DNA of 23,006 nt from an uncultured Clostridia bacterium (GTDB lineage: Bacteria > Bacillota > Clostridia > Oscillospirales > Oscillospiraceae), in the NCBI GenBank assembly GCA_937915065.1, contig CALDMR010000148.1:1-23006 (forward strand), given 5' to 3'. The notes below the pieces were generated by a model. It made no database searches. It saw nothing but the letters and a program-made list of their open reading frames with translations, and was not told the DNA's origin. Below, in pieces: positions 7,728-16,081 of this stretch. The first letter of the stretch is position 1; every line of letters begins with the position of its first letter. Made by a program: the position numbers and the translations under genes.

Positions 7728-7756
7728 ATTATAACATACTTTTTGTAATCTGTAAA
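7728..7756 (-). promoter_or_regulatory. Sigma-A promoter of the ferredoxin-like gene
   Basis: TTTACA (7751-7756), a 17-nt spacer and TATAAT (7728-7733) lie about 40 nt upstream of the ribosome binding site. The rest of 7757-7930 holds no gene that I can support; only a short GCAGCGCTGC palindrome is visible. Confidence 0.8.
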
Positions 7757-7932
7757 GCCCCGCTGCCACTAAAAAGCACCCAGTATTTTGGATAGGATAC
7801 ACAAACTCCATTGCTTTTTCTTGTCATATTATAACAACACCTTATGATTTCCCCGCAGCGCTGCACCACAAGAACGAATTGTAAAAACATCCAAATTTGC
7901 AGTCTTTTTTTAGTTCTCTGCACTTTTTGCAC

Positions 7933-7967
7933 AAAAAGCGACCCGGTTATAAACCAGGTCGCTTTTT
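7933..7967 (-). terminator. Intrinsic terminator of ilvE
   Basis: The arms AAAAAGCGACC and GGTCGCTTTTT are perfect complements, with an inner GGTT/AACC pairing. The T-run on the minus strand follows directly. The hairpin starts about 25 nt after the ilvE stop and is symmetric enough to work on both strands. Confidence 0.88.
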
Positions 7968-7992
7968 CACTGTGCTTTTTAATATTTATAAA

Positions 7993-9018
7993 TCACTCAA
8001 CCACATGGAGCCAGCCCTTGGGCGCTTCAATATGGCCCATCTGGATGCCCGTCAGCGCTTCATACAGCTTCTGGGTAACCGGCCCCATTTTCTCCATGCC
8101 GGAGGGGAAGCAGATCTCGCGGCCGTGATCCACGATCTTGCCCACGGGAGAGATCACAGCCGCCGTGCCGCACAGGCCGCATTCGGCAAAATCCTTCACC
8201 TCGTCAAAAGCAATCTCCCGCTCTTCCGCTTCCAGGCCCAGATATTCCTTGGCCACATACATCAAGCTGCGGCGGGTGATGGAGGGCAGTATACTGTCAG
8301 ACTTGGGCGTGACCACCTTGCCATCCTTCGTCACAAAAAGGAAATTCGCACCGCCGGTCTCCTCCACCTTGGTATGGGTGGCTGCGTCCAGATACATGTT
8401 TTCATCGTACCCTTCAGCGTGGGCCGTTACGATAGCATGCAAACTCATGGCATAGTTCAGGCCGGCCTTGATATGGCCGGTGCCATGGGGCGCAGCACGG
8501 TCAAAATCAGACACGCGGATGGTCAGAGGCTTGACGCCGCCCTTAAAGTAAGGCCCCACGGGCGTGGCAAACACACGGAACTGATATTCATCGGCAGGGT
8601 TTACCCCGATGACAGCATTGGTGCCGAACATATAGGGGCGCAGATACAGCGTGGCGCCGGAGCCGTAAGGCGGCACCCAGGCGGCATTGGCACGCACCAC
8701 CTGCTCCACCGCCTCCACAAATTTTTCTTCGGGATACACAGGCATTTCCAGGCGGCGGGCAGAATCCGCCATGCGGGATGCATTCAGATCCGGGCGGAAA
8801 ATAACGATGCGGCCGTCTTCCGTTGTATAGGCTTTCATGCCCTCGAACACCGTTTGGGCATACTGGAGCACGCCAGCACATTCATTGATGGTAACCTGAT
8901 CGTCTCCGGTCAGCGCGCCTTTATCCCAAGCGCCGTCTTTATAGTTGGAAACAAAGCGCTTGTCTGTTTTCAAATAGCTAAAGCCCAAATTGCTCCAATC
9001 GATGTTTTTCTTTTCCAT
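7993..9018 (-). CDS. ilvE: Branched-chain amino acid aminotransferase
   Basis: This PLP enzyme (fold type IV) interconverts leucine, isoleucine and valine with their 2-oxo acids, using glutamate/2-oxoglutarate. The 341-residue length is typical. The PLP lysine is K184 in GTGHIKAGLNYAMS, with the conserved acidic/Gly motif EETGGANFLF (219-228) and QTVFEGMKAY (55-64) near the substrate site. The start is ATG at 9018, with AGGAGAGG upstream; the longer reading to 9057 is unsupported. It is transcribed alone from its own promoter and ends in a strong terminator. No leader peptide or T-box is seen in its roughly 85-nt leader. Confidence 0.96.
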   Translation of the reverse strand: MEKKNIDWSNLGFSYLKTDKRFVSNYKDGAWDKGALTGDDQVTINECAGVLQYAQTVFEGMKAYTTEDGRIVIFRPDLNASRMADSARRLEMPVYPEEKFVEAVEQVVRANAAWVPPYGSGATLYLRPYMFGTNAVIGVNPADEYQFRVFATPVGPYFKGGVKPLTIRVSDFDRAAPHGTGHIKAGLNYAMSLHAIVTAHAEGYDENMYLDAATHTKVEETGGANFLFVTKDGKVVTPKSDSILPSITRRSLMYVAKEYLGLEAEEREIAFDEVKDFAECGLCGTAAVISPVGKIVDHGREICFPSGMEKMGPVTQKLYEALTGIQMGHIEAPKGWLHVVE

Positions 9019-9110
9019 GGTGTTTTCCTCTCCTATCCTCGTAGGGAAAGGCGGCAAGGCGGCGCAAAGCTGCAGCCCACTGCGATTTCCTGCCGAAATT
9101 GATTATGGTT

Positions 9111-9138
9111 ATTGTAACACCACCAACGAAAAAGTCAA
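9111..9138 (-). promoter_or_regulatory. Sigma-A promoter of ilvE
   Basis: TTGACT (9133-9138), a 16-nt spacer and TACAAT (9111-9116) give a start near 9104. Between this promoter and the upstream terminator (about 9140-9232) no gene is seen. Confidence 0.7.
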
Positions 9139-9232
9139 GGAAAGATAGAAGAATCAGCAGATTGGATAAGGATATTCCCGCTCTATTTCTCCTTTTTGCG
9201 CACTTTTCTGGAGTACAGCGCTGCATACCGGC

Positions 9233-9270
9233 AAAAGCGCGCCAGTGCACATGGTTGTGCACTGGCGCGC
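9233..9270 (-). terminator. Intrinsic terminator of the stalk-domain protein gene
   Basis: A perfect 15-bp GC-rich stem (GCGCGCCAGTGCACA and its complement) with a 4-nt loop spans 9237-9270. On the minus strand TTTT follows (9233-9236). Confidence 0.8.
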
Positions 9271-9345
9271 TCATCACACAGAAAAAGTCAAATGCGGTGC
9301 TTTTGCTTCAGATCGCTTTTCTGTAAGAGATGTCTCTCTGTTTTC

Positions 9346-10785
9346 TCAGCCTTCCGGCAGAGCATTATAATTGGAAGCTTCGTCCAGAATGTCTACAATA
9401 TCCACGATTTGAGCGCCGGCAGGCGGTTCCACTGCGGGCTGCGCAGTGGCCTGCACCGTTTTGGCGGACAGATCAAAGCTCAGTTTGAGATCACCGCCCA
9501 AATCCATGTCCATATTCATGGTAGTGTTCGTACCGTCCTCACGTACGTTCATCTGCAGCGTCATCCCGTCCATACCGTCGTCAATCATCATTTCCATCTT
9601 CACACCCACAAGACGGTCCCCGCTGGTCTGATACGTCATTTTGATTTGGCCGAGAACGCTGGAATTGTCCCCCAGCGTCCAATTCACAGTGTAGTTACTG
9701 CCGCTTTTGGCCATAGCCTGGTCGGACAGCAACGCGCAAAGCGCTTCCGCTGAGGTCTGCAGCATCTCGTAATCATAGGCGGCGCTGGTCAACTCCAGAT
9801 CCGTGAGCATCGACACCATCAGTTCCCTGAAACCAGCGTATTCACCCAGCATTTCTTCCATACCCTGCAGATAGGCCTGGTAATCGAAACCGCCGGCCTC
9901 GCTCAGTTTGGCCAGATCCATAAGGTACCAAACATTTCCATCGCCCAATCCTTCGCCGATCATAGCCAGCAACAGAGGGCAGTCAATGGTGAAATAAATC
10001 TTCCCGGATTCCAGATCCATACGTGTTTCCACTGCAGCCTGGCTCAGTTTTTTCAGTTCGGCTTTGTCCGCGGCGCTCAGCTCAGATCCCTCCGCAAACA
10101 GGGCAAACAGTTCTGCAAAATCCATTTCCATCTGCAGCTCTGCCTTGGTATCTGTGGAAATACCGCTGAACGTGGCGGAGAGCGGATATGTCTGCGTCTT
10201 CCCCTGCCCATCGGGCAGCGTCATTTCCAGAGCCATCTGCCCGGTAGTCTTTGCAGGGTTGGGTACTTCTCTTTCCAGATCTGCCCGAACCCAACCGTCC
10301 AGATTGTCAAACGTAGCGTCGCCCAGCAGGGTTTCCACATCCACAATCATCACCGTATGTTCATCGCCGTCCCAGCCCACAGCGCAGGAAAAGGCTTCTG
10401 CCGCAAAACGCACTGGCACATAGGTACGGCCGCCTTTGCTGTAGGGCGCCACATCCATCGTAAGCTCTTGTTCCTGGCCGTCTTTGGTTACCTCGGCCTT
10501 GGTGCTGTCCAGCGTCATGACCACAGTGGTGTCGCCTTTGACCGCGGTAACACTTTTGTCCGCCTGATCCCAGGTCACCACAGCACCCAACGCTTCAAAA
10601 GCAGCACGCACAGGAATAAAGGTGCGCCCGTTTTTCGATTCCGGCTCAGCATCGGGGAACGTCACTTCCTGGCCGTTCACCTGCACCGTAATACCGGAAG
10701 GCACAGCCCATGCGCTGACCGAAAGAACACTGACCATCATCGCTGCAGTACACAGCGCAGCGACAATCTTTTTGTATGCTTTCAT
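9346..10785 (-). CDS. Secreted protein with two copper-amine-oxidase N-terminal-like (stalk) repeats
   Basis: This is a 479-residue exported protein. A signal peptide (MKAYKKIVAALCTAAMMVSV, then ...SAWA) predicts cleavage after about residue 27. Two stalk repeats follow, centred on GRTFIPVRAAFEALG (53-67) and GRTYVPVRFAAEAFS (119-133). This domain is common in Clostridia surface proteins and does not imply amine oxidase activity; the catalytic domain is absent. Residues about 150-479 are acidic and methionine-rich, with amphipathic strands reminiscent of lipid- or ligand-binding surface proteins, but I cannot name the family. The start is ATG at 10785, 9 nt after AAGGAG. It is monocistronic, with a promoter whose -35 lies within an inverted repeat. 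Confidence 0.85.
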   Translation of the reverse strand: MKAYKKIVAALCTAAMMVSVLSVSAWAVPSGITVQVNGQEVTFPDAEPESKNGRTFIPVRAAFEALGAVVTWDQADKSVTAVKGDTTVVMTLDSTKAEVTKDGQEQELTMDVAPYSKGGRTYVPVRFAAEAFSCAVGWDGDEHTVMIVDVETLLGDATFDNLDGWVRADLEREVPNPAKTTGQMALEMTLPDGQGKTQTYPLSATFSGISTDTKAELQMEMDFAELFALFAEGSELSAADKAELKKLSQAAVETRMDLESGKIYFTIDCPLLLAMIGEGLGDGNVWYLMDLAKLSEAGGFDYQAYLQGMEEMLGEYAGFRELMVSMLTDLELTSAAYDYEMLQTSAEALCALLSDQAMAKSGSNYTVNWTLGDNSSVLGQIKMTYQTSGDRLVGVKMEMMIDDGMDGMTLQMNVREDGTNTTMNMDMDLGGDLKLSFDLSAKTVQATAQPAVEPPAGAQIVDIVDILDEASNYNALPEG

Positions 10786-10817
10786 TGGGATTGCTCCTTT
10801 CCATTTCTTCTATTTAC

Positions 10818-10846
10818 AGTGTAAGGGGCTTAAGCTTTTTGGTCAA
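10818..10846 (-). promoter_or_regulatory. Sigma-A promoter of the stalk-domain protein gene
   Basis: TTGACC (10841-10846), a 17-nt spacer and TACACT (10818-10823). The -35 box is one arm of the 14-bp inverted repeat at 10836-10866. Confidence 0.75.
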
Positions 10847-10866
10847 TTTGGAAAATTGACCAAAAA
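10836..10866. repeat. 14-bp perfect inverted repeat over a -35 box, operator candidate
   Basis: TTTTTGGTCAATTT is followed after 3 nt by its exact complement. A second inverted repeat, CAAAAAACAG-TC-CTGTTTTTTG (10861-10882), abuts it. The first covers the -35 of the stalk-protein promoter, so a dimeric repressor or activator could bind here. It could also be read as a weak hairpin behind pgsA, but a proper terminator is already present at 10900-10935. Confidence 0.6.
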
Positions 10867-10899
10867 ACAGTCCTGTTTTTTGCCCCGCCATAATGCGGC

Positions 10900-10935
10900 A
10901 AAACCGCGGAGGCTTGCTCAACCTCCTGCGGTTTT
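10900..10935 (-). terminator. Intrinsic terminator at the end of the yqhQ-pgsA run
   Basis: On the minus strand AAAACCGC-A-GGAGG pairs with CCTCC-GCGGTTTT around a 9-nt loop, ending in TTTT. It begins directly at the pgsA stop codon. Confidence 0.88.
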
Positions 10936-11463
10936 TTAAAGATTCGACCAATCGATCACATGCTTGTTTTTGGTAAAATATTCCACACCAGAATACACCG
11001 TCGTGACCAAAATAATCCCCCAGCATACCGTATTCAGTACCGGCGGGATCGGCAGCAGCATCAGGATAATACATACCATGGTGGAGGCAGTCTTTACCTT
11101 GCCCGACCAAGCCGCCGCGATGACCTTTCCCTCTGTAGCTGCAATCATGCGCAGCCCGCTGACCGCCAGCTCCCGCGCCAGCACCACCGCCAGTACCCAG
11201 GCCGGCATCTGGCCCCAGGATACAAACATAAGCATAGCCGTCATCACCAGGACCTTATCTGCCAGAGGATCCATAAATTTTCCGAAATCCGTCACCAGAT
11301 TCCGGCTGCGGGCAATGTAACCGTCCAGAAAATCCGTAAAGCTGGCAATGGCAAAAATCGCCAGCGCCACATATTTGCAGCCCTCAAAATCCGCATACAG
11401 AACAATCAGAAAGGCAGGGATCATCAGTACGCGGAGCATCGTCAGTTTGTTCGCAAGATTCAT
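10936..11463 (-). CDS. pgsA: CDP-diacylglycerol--glycerol-3-phosphate 3-phosphatidyltransferase
   Basis: This membrane enzyme makes phosphatidylglycerol phosphate from CDP-diacylglycerol and glycerol 3-phosphate. The 175-residue protein shows the complete CDP-alcohol phosphotransferase motif: D44, D47-G48, A51-R52, G61, D65 and D69 (segment DFLDGYIARSRN...GKFMDPLAD). Several hydrophobic membrane helices follow. The ATG at 11463 starts one base after the rimO stop (TAA-G-ATG), so translation is coupled. It is the last gene before a strong terminator. Confidence 0.95.
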   Translation of the reverse strand: MNLANKLTMLRVLMIPAFLIVLYADFEGCKYVALAIFAIASFTDFLDGYIARSRNLVTDFGKFMDPLADKVLVMTAMLMFVSWGQMPAWVLAVVLARELAVSGLRMIAATEGKVIAAAWSGKVKTASTMVCIILMLLPIPPVLNTVCWGIILVTTVYSGVEYFTKNKHVIDWSNL

Positions 11464-11464
11464 C

Positions 11465-12793
11465 TTAAACTTCCTCCACCAGTTCGCCGGTCATGTCGCC
11501 GTCCATGCTGCCCGTGATCCGCACCGGAACAAAGGCACCTTCCGCCACATCACCCTCGGCAGTAAAATACACATGGCCATCCACATCCGGCGAATCTGCA
11601 TAGCTGCGGCCAACATACATCTGTGCCTGCCCGTCAAACCCTTCGCACAAAACCTCCATAGTTTTCCCAAGCCAGCTTTCGTTGAATTCGTCCATCACGC
11701 GGGACTGGATATCCACCAGCAGCTCCACCCGGCGGGCCGCTTCCTCCTCGCTGACCCGGCAGTCCATGGCCGCCGCAGGCGTGCCTTCCTCCGGCGAGTA
11801 GGCAAATACGCCGGCCCGTTCAAACTTCTGCTCCCACAGGAAATCGCACAGTTCTTCAAAGGCGTCCTCATCCTCATAGGGCAGGCCGGCAATGATACTG
11901 GTACGCAGCACCAGTCCGGGAATCCGGCGGCGCAGCTTTGCAAAAAGTTCCGTCAAATAGGCCTTATCGCCCCGGCGGTTCATCTTGTCCAGCACAAGAT
12001 CGCTGCAATGCTGGATGGGAATGTCCAGATAGGGCAGGATCTTCTTTTCAGACGCCACGGCATCGATCATATCCTCTGTGATCTCGTCGGGATAGAGATA
12101 GTGCAGGCGAATCCAATGGATCCCGCTGATGGCGCAAAGCTTGTGCAGCAGTTCCGCCAGCTTGTGGGCTCCATAGAGATCCAGTCCGTAGCGCGTAATA
12201 TCCTGGGCAATGATGATCAGTTCCTGCACACCGCCGCGGGCCAGCTCTTCTGCTTCTGCCACAATATTTTCCATGGGACGGCTGCGGAACCGCCCCCGCA
12301 GCGAGGGAATCACACAATATGCGCAGTGGTTATCGCAGCCCTCGGCAATGCGCAGATAAGCCGAATAATCCGGCGTGACCAAAATCCGGTCGCCCTCATC
12401 CACCGGTGCGTTGATGCTGCCGAAATAGCGGGGCGTACCGCCCGCCATGACTTCTTCCACCGCATCCACAATATCGATATAGCTGCCGCAGCCCAGGATG
12501 CCGTCCACTTCCGGCAATTCTTCCAGGATCTGCTCACCATAGCGCTGGGAAAGGCAGCCAGACACCAAGATCTTTTGGATCTGCCCCGCCGCTTTCAACT
12601 CTGCCATCTGCAAAATATGATCAATGGCTTCCGATTTCGCGCTGTCAATAAATCCGCAGGTGTTGATTACCACCACATCGGCCCCCACAGGCTCTTTACA
12701 CAGCGTATGTCCACTGTCCCGCACCAGGGCCATCATCTGCTCGCAGTTGACCAGGTTTTTGGCACAGCCCAGTGAAATAAATGATACCTTCAA
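11465..12793 (-). CDS. rimO: Ribosomal protein S12 (Asp88) methylthiotransferase
   Basis: This radical-SAM enzyme adds a methylthio group to Asp88 of ribosomal protein S12. The 442-residue protein has the N-terminal MTTase domain with cluster cysteines C10, C46 and C80 (MKVSFISLGCAKNLVNCE, NTCGFIDSAK, SGCLSQRY). The radical-SAM motif C153-x3-C157-x2-C160 lies in EGCDNHCAYCVIPSLRG, and a C-terminal TRAM-like domain follows. The SISLGCAKNLVN-type start separates RimO from MiaB. The start codon is TTG at 12793, 8 nt after AAGGAG; the nearby ATG is out of frame and ends after two codons. It is overlapped in operon fashion by pgsA downstream and follows the nitroreductase by 24 nt. Confidence 0.95.
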   Translation of the reverse strand: MKVSFISLGCAKNLVNCEQMMALVRDSGHTLCKEPVGADVVVINTCGFIDSAKSEAIDHILQMAELKAAGQIQKILVSGCLSQRYGEQILEELPEVDGILGCGSYIDIVDAVEEVMAGGTPRYFGSINAPVDEGDRILVTPDYSAYLRIAEGCDNHCAYCVIPSLRGRFRSRPMENIVAEAEELARGGVQELIIIAQDITRYGLDLYGAHKLAELLHKLCAISGIHWIRLHYLYPDEITEDMIDAVASEKKILPYLDIPIQHCSDLVLDKMNRRGDKAYLTELFAKLRRRIPGLVLRTSIIAGLPYEDEDAFEELCDFLWEQKFERAGVFAYSPEEGTPAAAMDCRVSEEEAARRVELLVDIQSRVMDEFNESWLGKTMEVLCEGFDGQAQMYVGRSYADSPDVDGHVYFTAEGDVAEGAFVPVRITGSMDGDMTGELVEEV

Positions 12794-12817
12794 AGCATTC
12801 TCTCCTTAATATGGCGT

Positions 12818-13393
12818 TCAAATCATGGTATACCGGCCGCCGCGGCGCTTGTGGGCTTTCGGATCCTCCGCAGGATAGCCCAGCGTCAGCGCGGCAACAA
12901 ACTCGCCGTGACCGGCGGCAAAGCCTGCTTCAAACAGGCCGCCGCAGTCCACATGGGTCGGCGCACCGATCCAGCAGGAACCAACGCCCCGGTTCCAGGC
13001 GGCCAGCTGCATATTCTGAATGGCGGCAGAGATGCTCTGAATCACGTTGTCCCGGTCACCATCGTCCTTTTTATTGGCAAACACCAGCACGCAGGCCGGC
13101 GCACCGCCCAGCGTAACCAAAAAGTTGTTGGTCGCCGTGATGACCTCGGGATGATCGTGGAACTGCTGCTGCAAAATCGGATTAAAGCGCATGGCCACCA
13201 CCGACATCACCGCCCGAACCTGCATCAGCTTCTCCGGCGTGCGCACCACCACAAAGTACCAGGGCTGCAGATTCAGCCCGGAAGGCGCGTATAACCCGGC
13301 CTGAACGATTTCCTCCAGAATTTCGTCCGGCACCGGCACCGCCCGGTATTTACGAATACTGCGGCGCTCCAGCAGCACCTTCAATGCATCCAT
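12818..13393 (-). CDS. Nitroreductase-family FMN oxidoreductase
   Basis: This small FMN-dependent NAD(P)H oxidoreductase has 191 residues. The family signature is at the N-terminus (ERRSIRKYRAVPVPDEILEE, then APSGLNLQPWYFVVV), contacting FMN phosphate and ring. The C-terminal GYPAEDPKAHKRR segment is also typical. The natural substrate cannot be told from sequence. The start is ATG at 13393, 8 nt after GGGAGGAG, which lies at the end of recX; a GTG at 13402 overlaps that ribosome site and is rejected. It sits 5 nt after the recX stop, so it is in the same transcript. Confidence 0.88.
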   Translation of the reverse strand: MDALKVLLERRSIRKYRAVPVPDEILEEIVQAGLYAPSGLNLQPWYFVVVRTPEKLMQVRAVMSVVAMRFNPILQQQFHDHPEVITATNNFLVTLGGAPACVLVFANKKDDGDRDNVIQSISAAIQNMQLAAWNRGVGSCWIGAPTHVDCGGLFEAGFAAGHGEFVAALTLGYPAEDPKAHKRRGGRYTMI

Positions 13394-13398
13394 TTCCG

Positions 13399-14022
13399 TC
13401 ACTCCTCCCAGTTTTCTTCTTCCAGCCGGCGCAGGGCCGGCCGAATCTCTTCCCAGCGGAATCCCCGGCGGCGCAGGCCGTCTCCGATCCGCCGGATGGT
13501 TTTTTCATCCGCCCTCTTTCCGCGCAATTTCGCGGTAATGTAGCGGTCAATGGCCGCCGCGCTGTCGCCGGCCTCAGTTTCAATTGCCTCGTCCCACAAT
13601 TCTCTGGGAACGCCCCGGCGATAAAACTCATCCCGCAGTTTAGCCGGGCCGTATCCCATGGCACTGTAATGCCGCGCCACACTTTGGGCGTAAGCCAGGT
13701 CATCCAGCGCGCCGATTTCCTCCAGCCAGGCCACTGCCTCCGCCGCATGCTCCGGACTCTCGCCCTTCTGCTCCAGACGCCTGCACAGCTCCCGGCTGGA
13801 CAGGGCGCGCTGGCCAATCATGGCGGCAGCCCGGGCCCGGGCGCCGGAGCGCCCCGCCGCTTCCCGCAGGGCCGCTTCCTCCTCTCCGCTCAACTCCCGG
13901 CCGGGATAGAGGGAGAAGGACAGCACTTCCTGCTCCGTTACCTTCAAAAACAGCGTATCGCCGCAATAAACCAGAATACGCCCCTTGACATGGCGGGAAG
14001 GCTCCAGCTTACTGATCGTCAT
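13399..14022 (-). CDS. recX: Regulatory protein RecX
   Basis: RecX binds RecA filaments and modulates their activity. The 207-residue product has a divergent N-terminal region and then tandem three-helix RecX repeats (ALSSRELCRRLEQKGESPEHA, AYAQSVARHYSAMGYGPAKLRDEFYRRGVP shown only in part here as ARHYSAMGYGPAKLRDE). The ATG at 14022 overlaps the recA end by 14 nt in another frame, a common recA-recX arrangement. The ribosome site is weak (GGGG next to the ATG), so translation probably depends on recA. The longer reading to 14082 lies entirely within recA. Confidence 0.9.
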   Translation of the reverse strand: MTISKLEPSRHVKGRILVYCGDTLFLKVTEQEVLSFSLYPGRELSGEEEAALREAAGRSGARARAAAMIGQRALSSRELCRRLEQKGESPEHAAEAVAWLEEIGALDDLAYAQSVARHYSAMGYGPAKLRDEFYRRGVPRELWDEAIETEAGDSAAAIDRYITAKLRGKRADEKTIRRIGDGLRRRGFRWEEIRPALRRLEEENWEE

Positions 14023-15133
14023 CCCCGTCGTCAAAATCGTCGGCAGACACATCCACCGGACGGCCCGCAGCACGGGCCGCAATCTTGGACTGGTTGCTCA
14101 TCAGTTTATAAAAATCCCGGCGGATATCTGCATCCAGTTTTTCCGCCACTTCGGGATTATTTTTCAGATACTGCTTGGCTGCGTCACGGCCCTGGCCGAT
14201 CCGCACCTCGCCCATAGAAAACCAGGAACCAGACTTCTGTACCAGATCCAGCTTTACACCCAGATCCACCATTTCGCCCCAGCGGGAAATGCCTTCGCCG
14301 TACATAATGTCGAATTCTGCCTCCCGGAAGGGGGGCGCCACTTTGTTCTTAACCACCTTGGCCCGGGTGCGGTTGCCGATGATTTCGCTGCCGGACTTCA
14401 GCGCCTCGATCCGGCGCACCTCAATGCGCACGGAGGAATAGAACTTCAATGCACGGCCGCCCGTAGTAACCTCGGGGTTGCCATACATCACACCCACTTT
14501 TTCGCGCAGCTGGTTGATAAAAATGACAATGCAGTTGGTCTTGTTGATGGCGCCGGTCAGCTTCCGCAGGGCCTGGCTCATCAGCCGGGCCTGCAGGCCC
14601 ACATAGCTGTCGCCCATTTCGCCCTCGATCTCAGCCCGGGGCACCAGCGCCGCCACGGAGTCCACCACCACCACATCAATGGCGCCGGAGCGCACCAATG
14701 CTTCGGTGATCTCCAAAGCCTGCTCGCCGGTATCGGGCTGGGAAATGAGCATGTCGTCAATATTCACGCCCAGCGCGCGGGCATAGGTGGGATCCAGGGC
14801 ATGTTCCGCGTCCACAAAAGCCGCCTCGCCGCCCTTTTTCTGGGTTTCCGCCACAATATGCAGCGCCAGCGTTGTTTTACCGGAAGATTCCGGACCGTAG
14901 ATTTCAATGATACGCCCCTTGGGTACACCGCCGATGCCCAAAGCCAGATCCAGGGCCAACGACCCCGTGGGAATGGCTTCCACATTGGCGTGCAGGTTTT
15001 CTCCCAACCGCATAATGGAGCCTTTGCCATACATCTTTTCAATCTGCTGCATGGCTGTTTCAATGGCGCGCTTCTTGTCGGAAGCGGGCCCTGCCGGTTC
15101 CACCGGCGCGGACGCTTTTGCCTTGCCTGCCAT
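14009..15133 (-). CDS. recA: Recombinase RecA
   Basis: This ATP-dependent strand-exchange protein acts in homologous recombination and SOS signalling. The product is 374 residues. The Walker A motif is GPESSGKT (80-87), the Walker B-like segment is DVVVVDSVAAL, and FINQLREKVGVMYG and GGRALKFYSSVR follow. The C-terminal tail is acidic (DDFDDGDDDQ). The N-terminus has a roughly 17-residue Ala/Pro/Lys extension before DKKRAIETAMQQIEK. The start is ATG at 15133, 9 nt after AAAGGA; the longer reading to 15211 runs into prmC. It lies 55 nt after prmC, and I see no Gram-positive LexA box (GAACnnnnGTTC) in that gap or in the last part of prmC. Confidence 0.98.
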   Translation of the reverse strand: MAGKAKASAPVEPAGPASDKKRAIETAMQQIEKMYGKGSIMRLGENLHANVEAIPTGSLALDLALGIGGVPKGRIIEIYGPESSGKTTLALHIVAETQKKGGEAAFVDAEHALDPTYARALGVNIDDMLISQPDTGEQALEITEALVRSGAIDVVVVDSVAALVPRAEIEGEMGDSYVGLQARLMSQALRKLTGAINKTNCIVIFINQLREKVGVMYGNPEVTTGGRALKFYSSVRIEVRRIEALKSGSEIIGNRTRAKVVKNKVAPPFREAEFDIMYGEGISRWGEMVDLGVKLDLVQKSGSWFSMGEVRIGQGRDAAKQYLKNNPEVAEKLDADIRRDFYKLMSNQSKIAARAAGRPVDVSADDFDDGDDDQ

Positions 15134-15188
15134 TCTGATCAATCCTTTCCGTCTGCCGCCTTTTAAGAAGCGGCCCACTCTCTTTTCA

Positions 15189-16058
15189 TCATACTTCTGT
15201 GTACAAAACACCGGAGATTACCCGGGGAATGCCGCGGGTATCTTCAAACAGTTCCAAATCTCCGAACCCCTCGCTGCGCATCAGCCGCAGCACCGCGTCG
15301 GCCTGTCCGATCCCCAGCTCGAACAGGAGCCTGCCGCCGGGGAGCAGCGCAGATTTCCACTTTCCCGCAATGGCCCGGTAAAAGTCCAGGCCGTCGCTGC
15401 CGCCATCCAGGGCCATGCGGGGCTCATAATCCTTCACAGAGCCATCCAACCCCGCAATATCACCGGTGGGAATATAGGGCGGGTTGGACACGATACAGCG
15501 GAACCCGTCAAAATTCGGCGGCGGCGGAGCCAGGGCGTCCGCCTGCATCACTGCGGTGCGGCTTTGCAGCCGGTTCAAGCGCACATTGGTTCGCGCCACC
15601 CGCAGCGCCGCTTCCGACTGATCCGCCAGCACCACCCGGCAATCCGGCAGCTGCGACGCCAACGCCAGTCCCACGCAGCCGCTGCCTGTACACAAATCCA
15701 GCACCCGCGCGGCTCCGTCGCAGGTTTTCAGCCAGGCAATGGCTTGTTCGGCCAACACCTGGGTGTCGTCCCGCGGGATCAGCACGTCCCGGGTAATGGT
15801 CAGCGGCAGGCCGAAAAACTCCCACTCGCCCACCAGATAGGCCACCGGTTCTCCCCGCAGCCTGCGTTCCAGCAGCGCCTGCACCGTCGTCTCGATCTCT
15901 GCAGAGGTATACAGCCGCCCGTCCCTTAAAAATTCTTCTTTACTTTTGTTGGATGCGCAGCACACAATTTCCCGCGCCTCCAGCGCAGCGCTTTCCACGC
16001 CCGCTTTAATCAGCGCCCGGCGCACATCCAAATAGAGATCATGATATGTTGATGGCAT
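15189..16058 (-). CDS. prmC: Peptide chain release factor N5-glutamine methyltransferase
   Basis: This enzyme methylates the glutamine of the GGQ motif in release factors RF1 and RF2, using SAM. The product is 289 residues. An N-terminal helical domain (about 1-95) is followed by a Rossmann methyltransferase domain with VLDLCTGSGCVGLALA (motif I) and the catalytic IVSNPPYIPTGDI, the NPPY motif typical of N-methyltransferases. The ATG at 16058 follows GAGGG at 7 nt and lies 23 nt after yqhQ. The usual partner prfA is not in the window. Confidence 0.94.
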   Translation of the reverse strand: MPSTYHDLYLDVRRALIKAGVESAALEAREIVCCASNKSKEEFLRDGRLYTSAEIETTVQALLERRLRGEPVAYLVGEWEFFGLPLTITRDVLIPRDDTQVLAEQAIAWLKTCDGAARVLDLCTGSGCVGLALASQLPDCRVVLADQSEAALRVARTNVRLNRLQSRTAVMQADALAPPPPNFDGFRCIVSNPPYIPTGDIAGLDGSVKDYEPRMALDGGSDGLDFYRAIAGKWKSALLPGGRLLFELGIGQADAVLRLMRSEGFGDLELFEDTRGIPRVISGVLYTEV

Positions 16059-16081
16059 ATGCCGCCCTCACTTTATGATTT

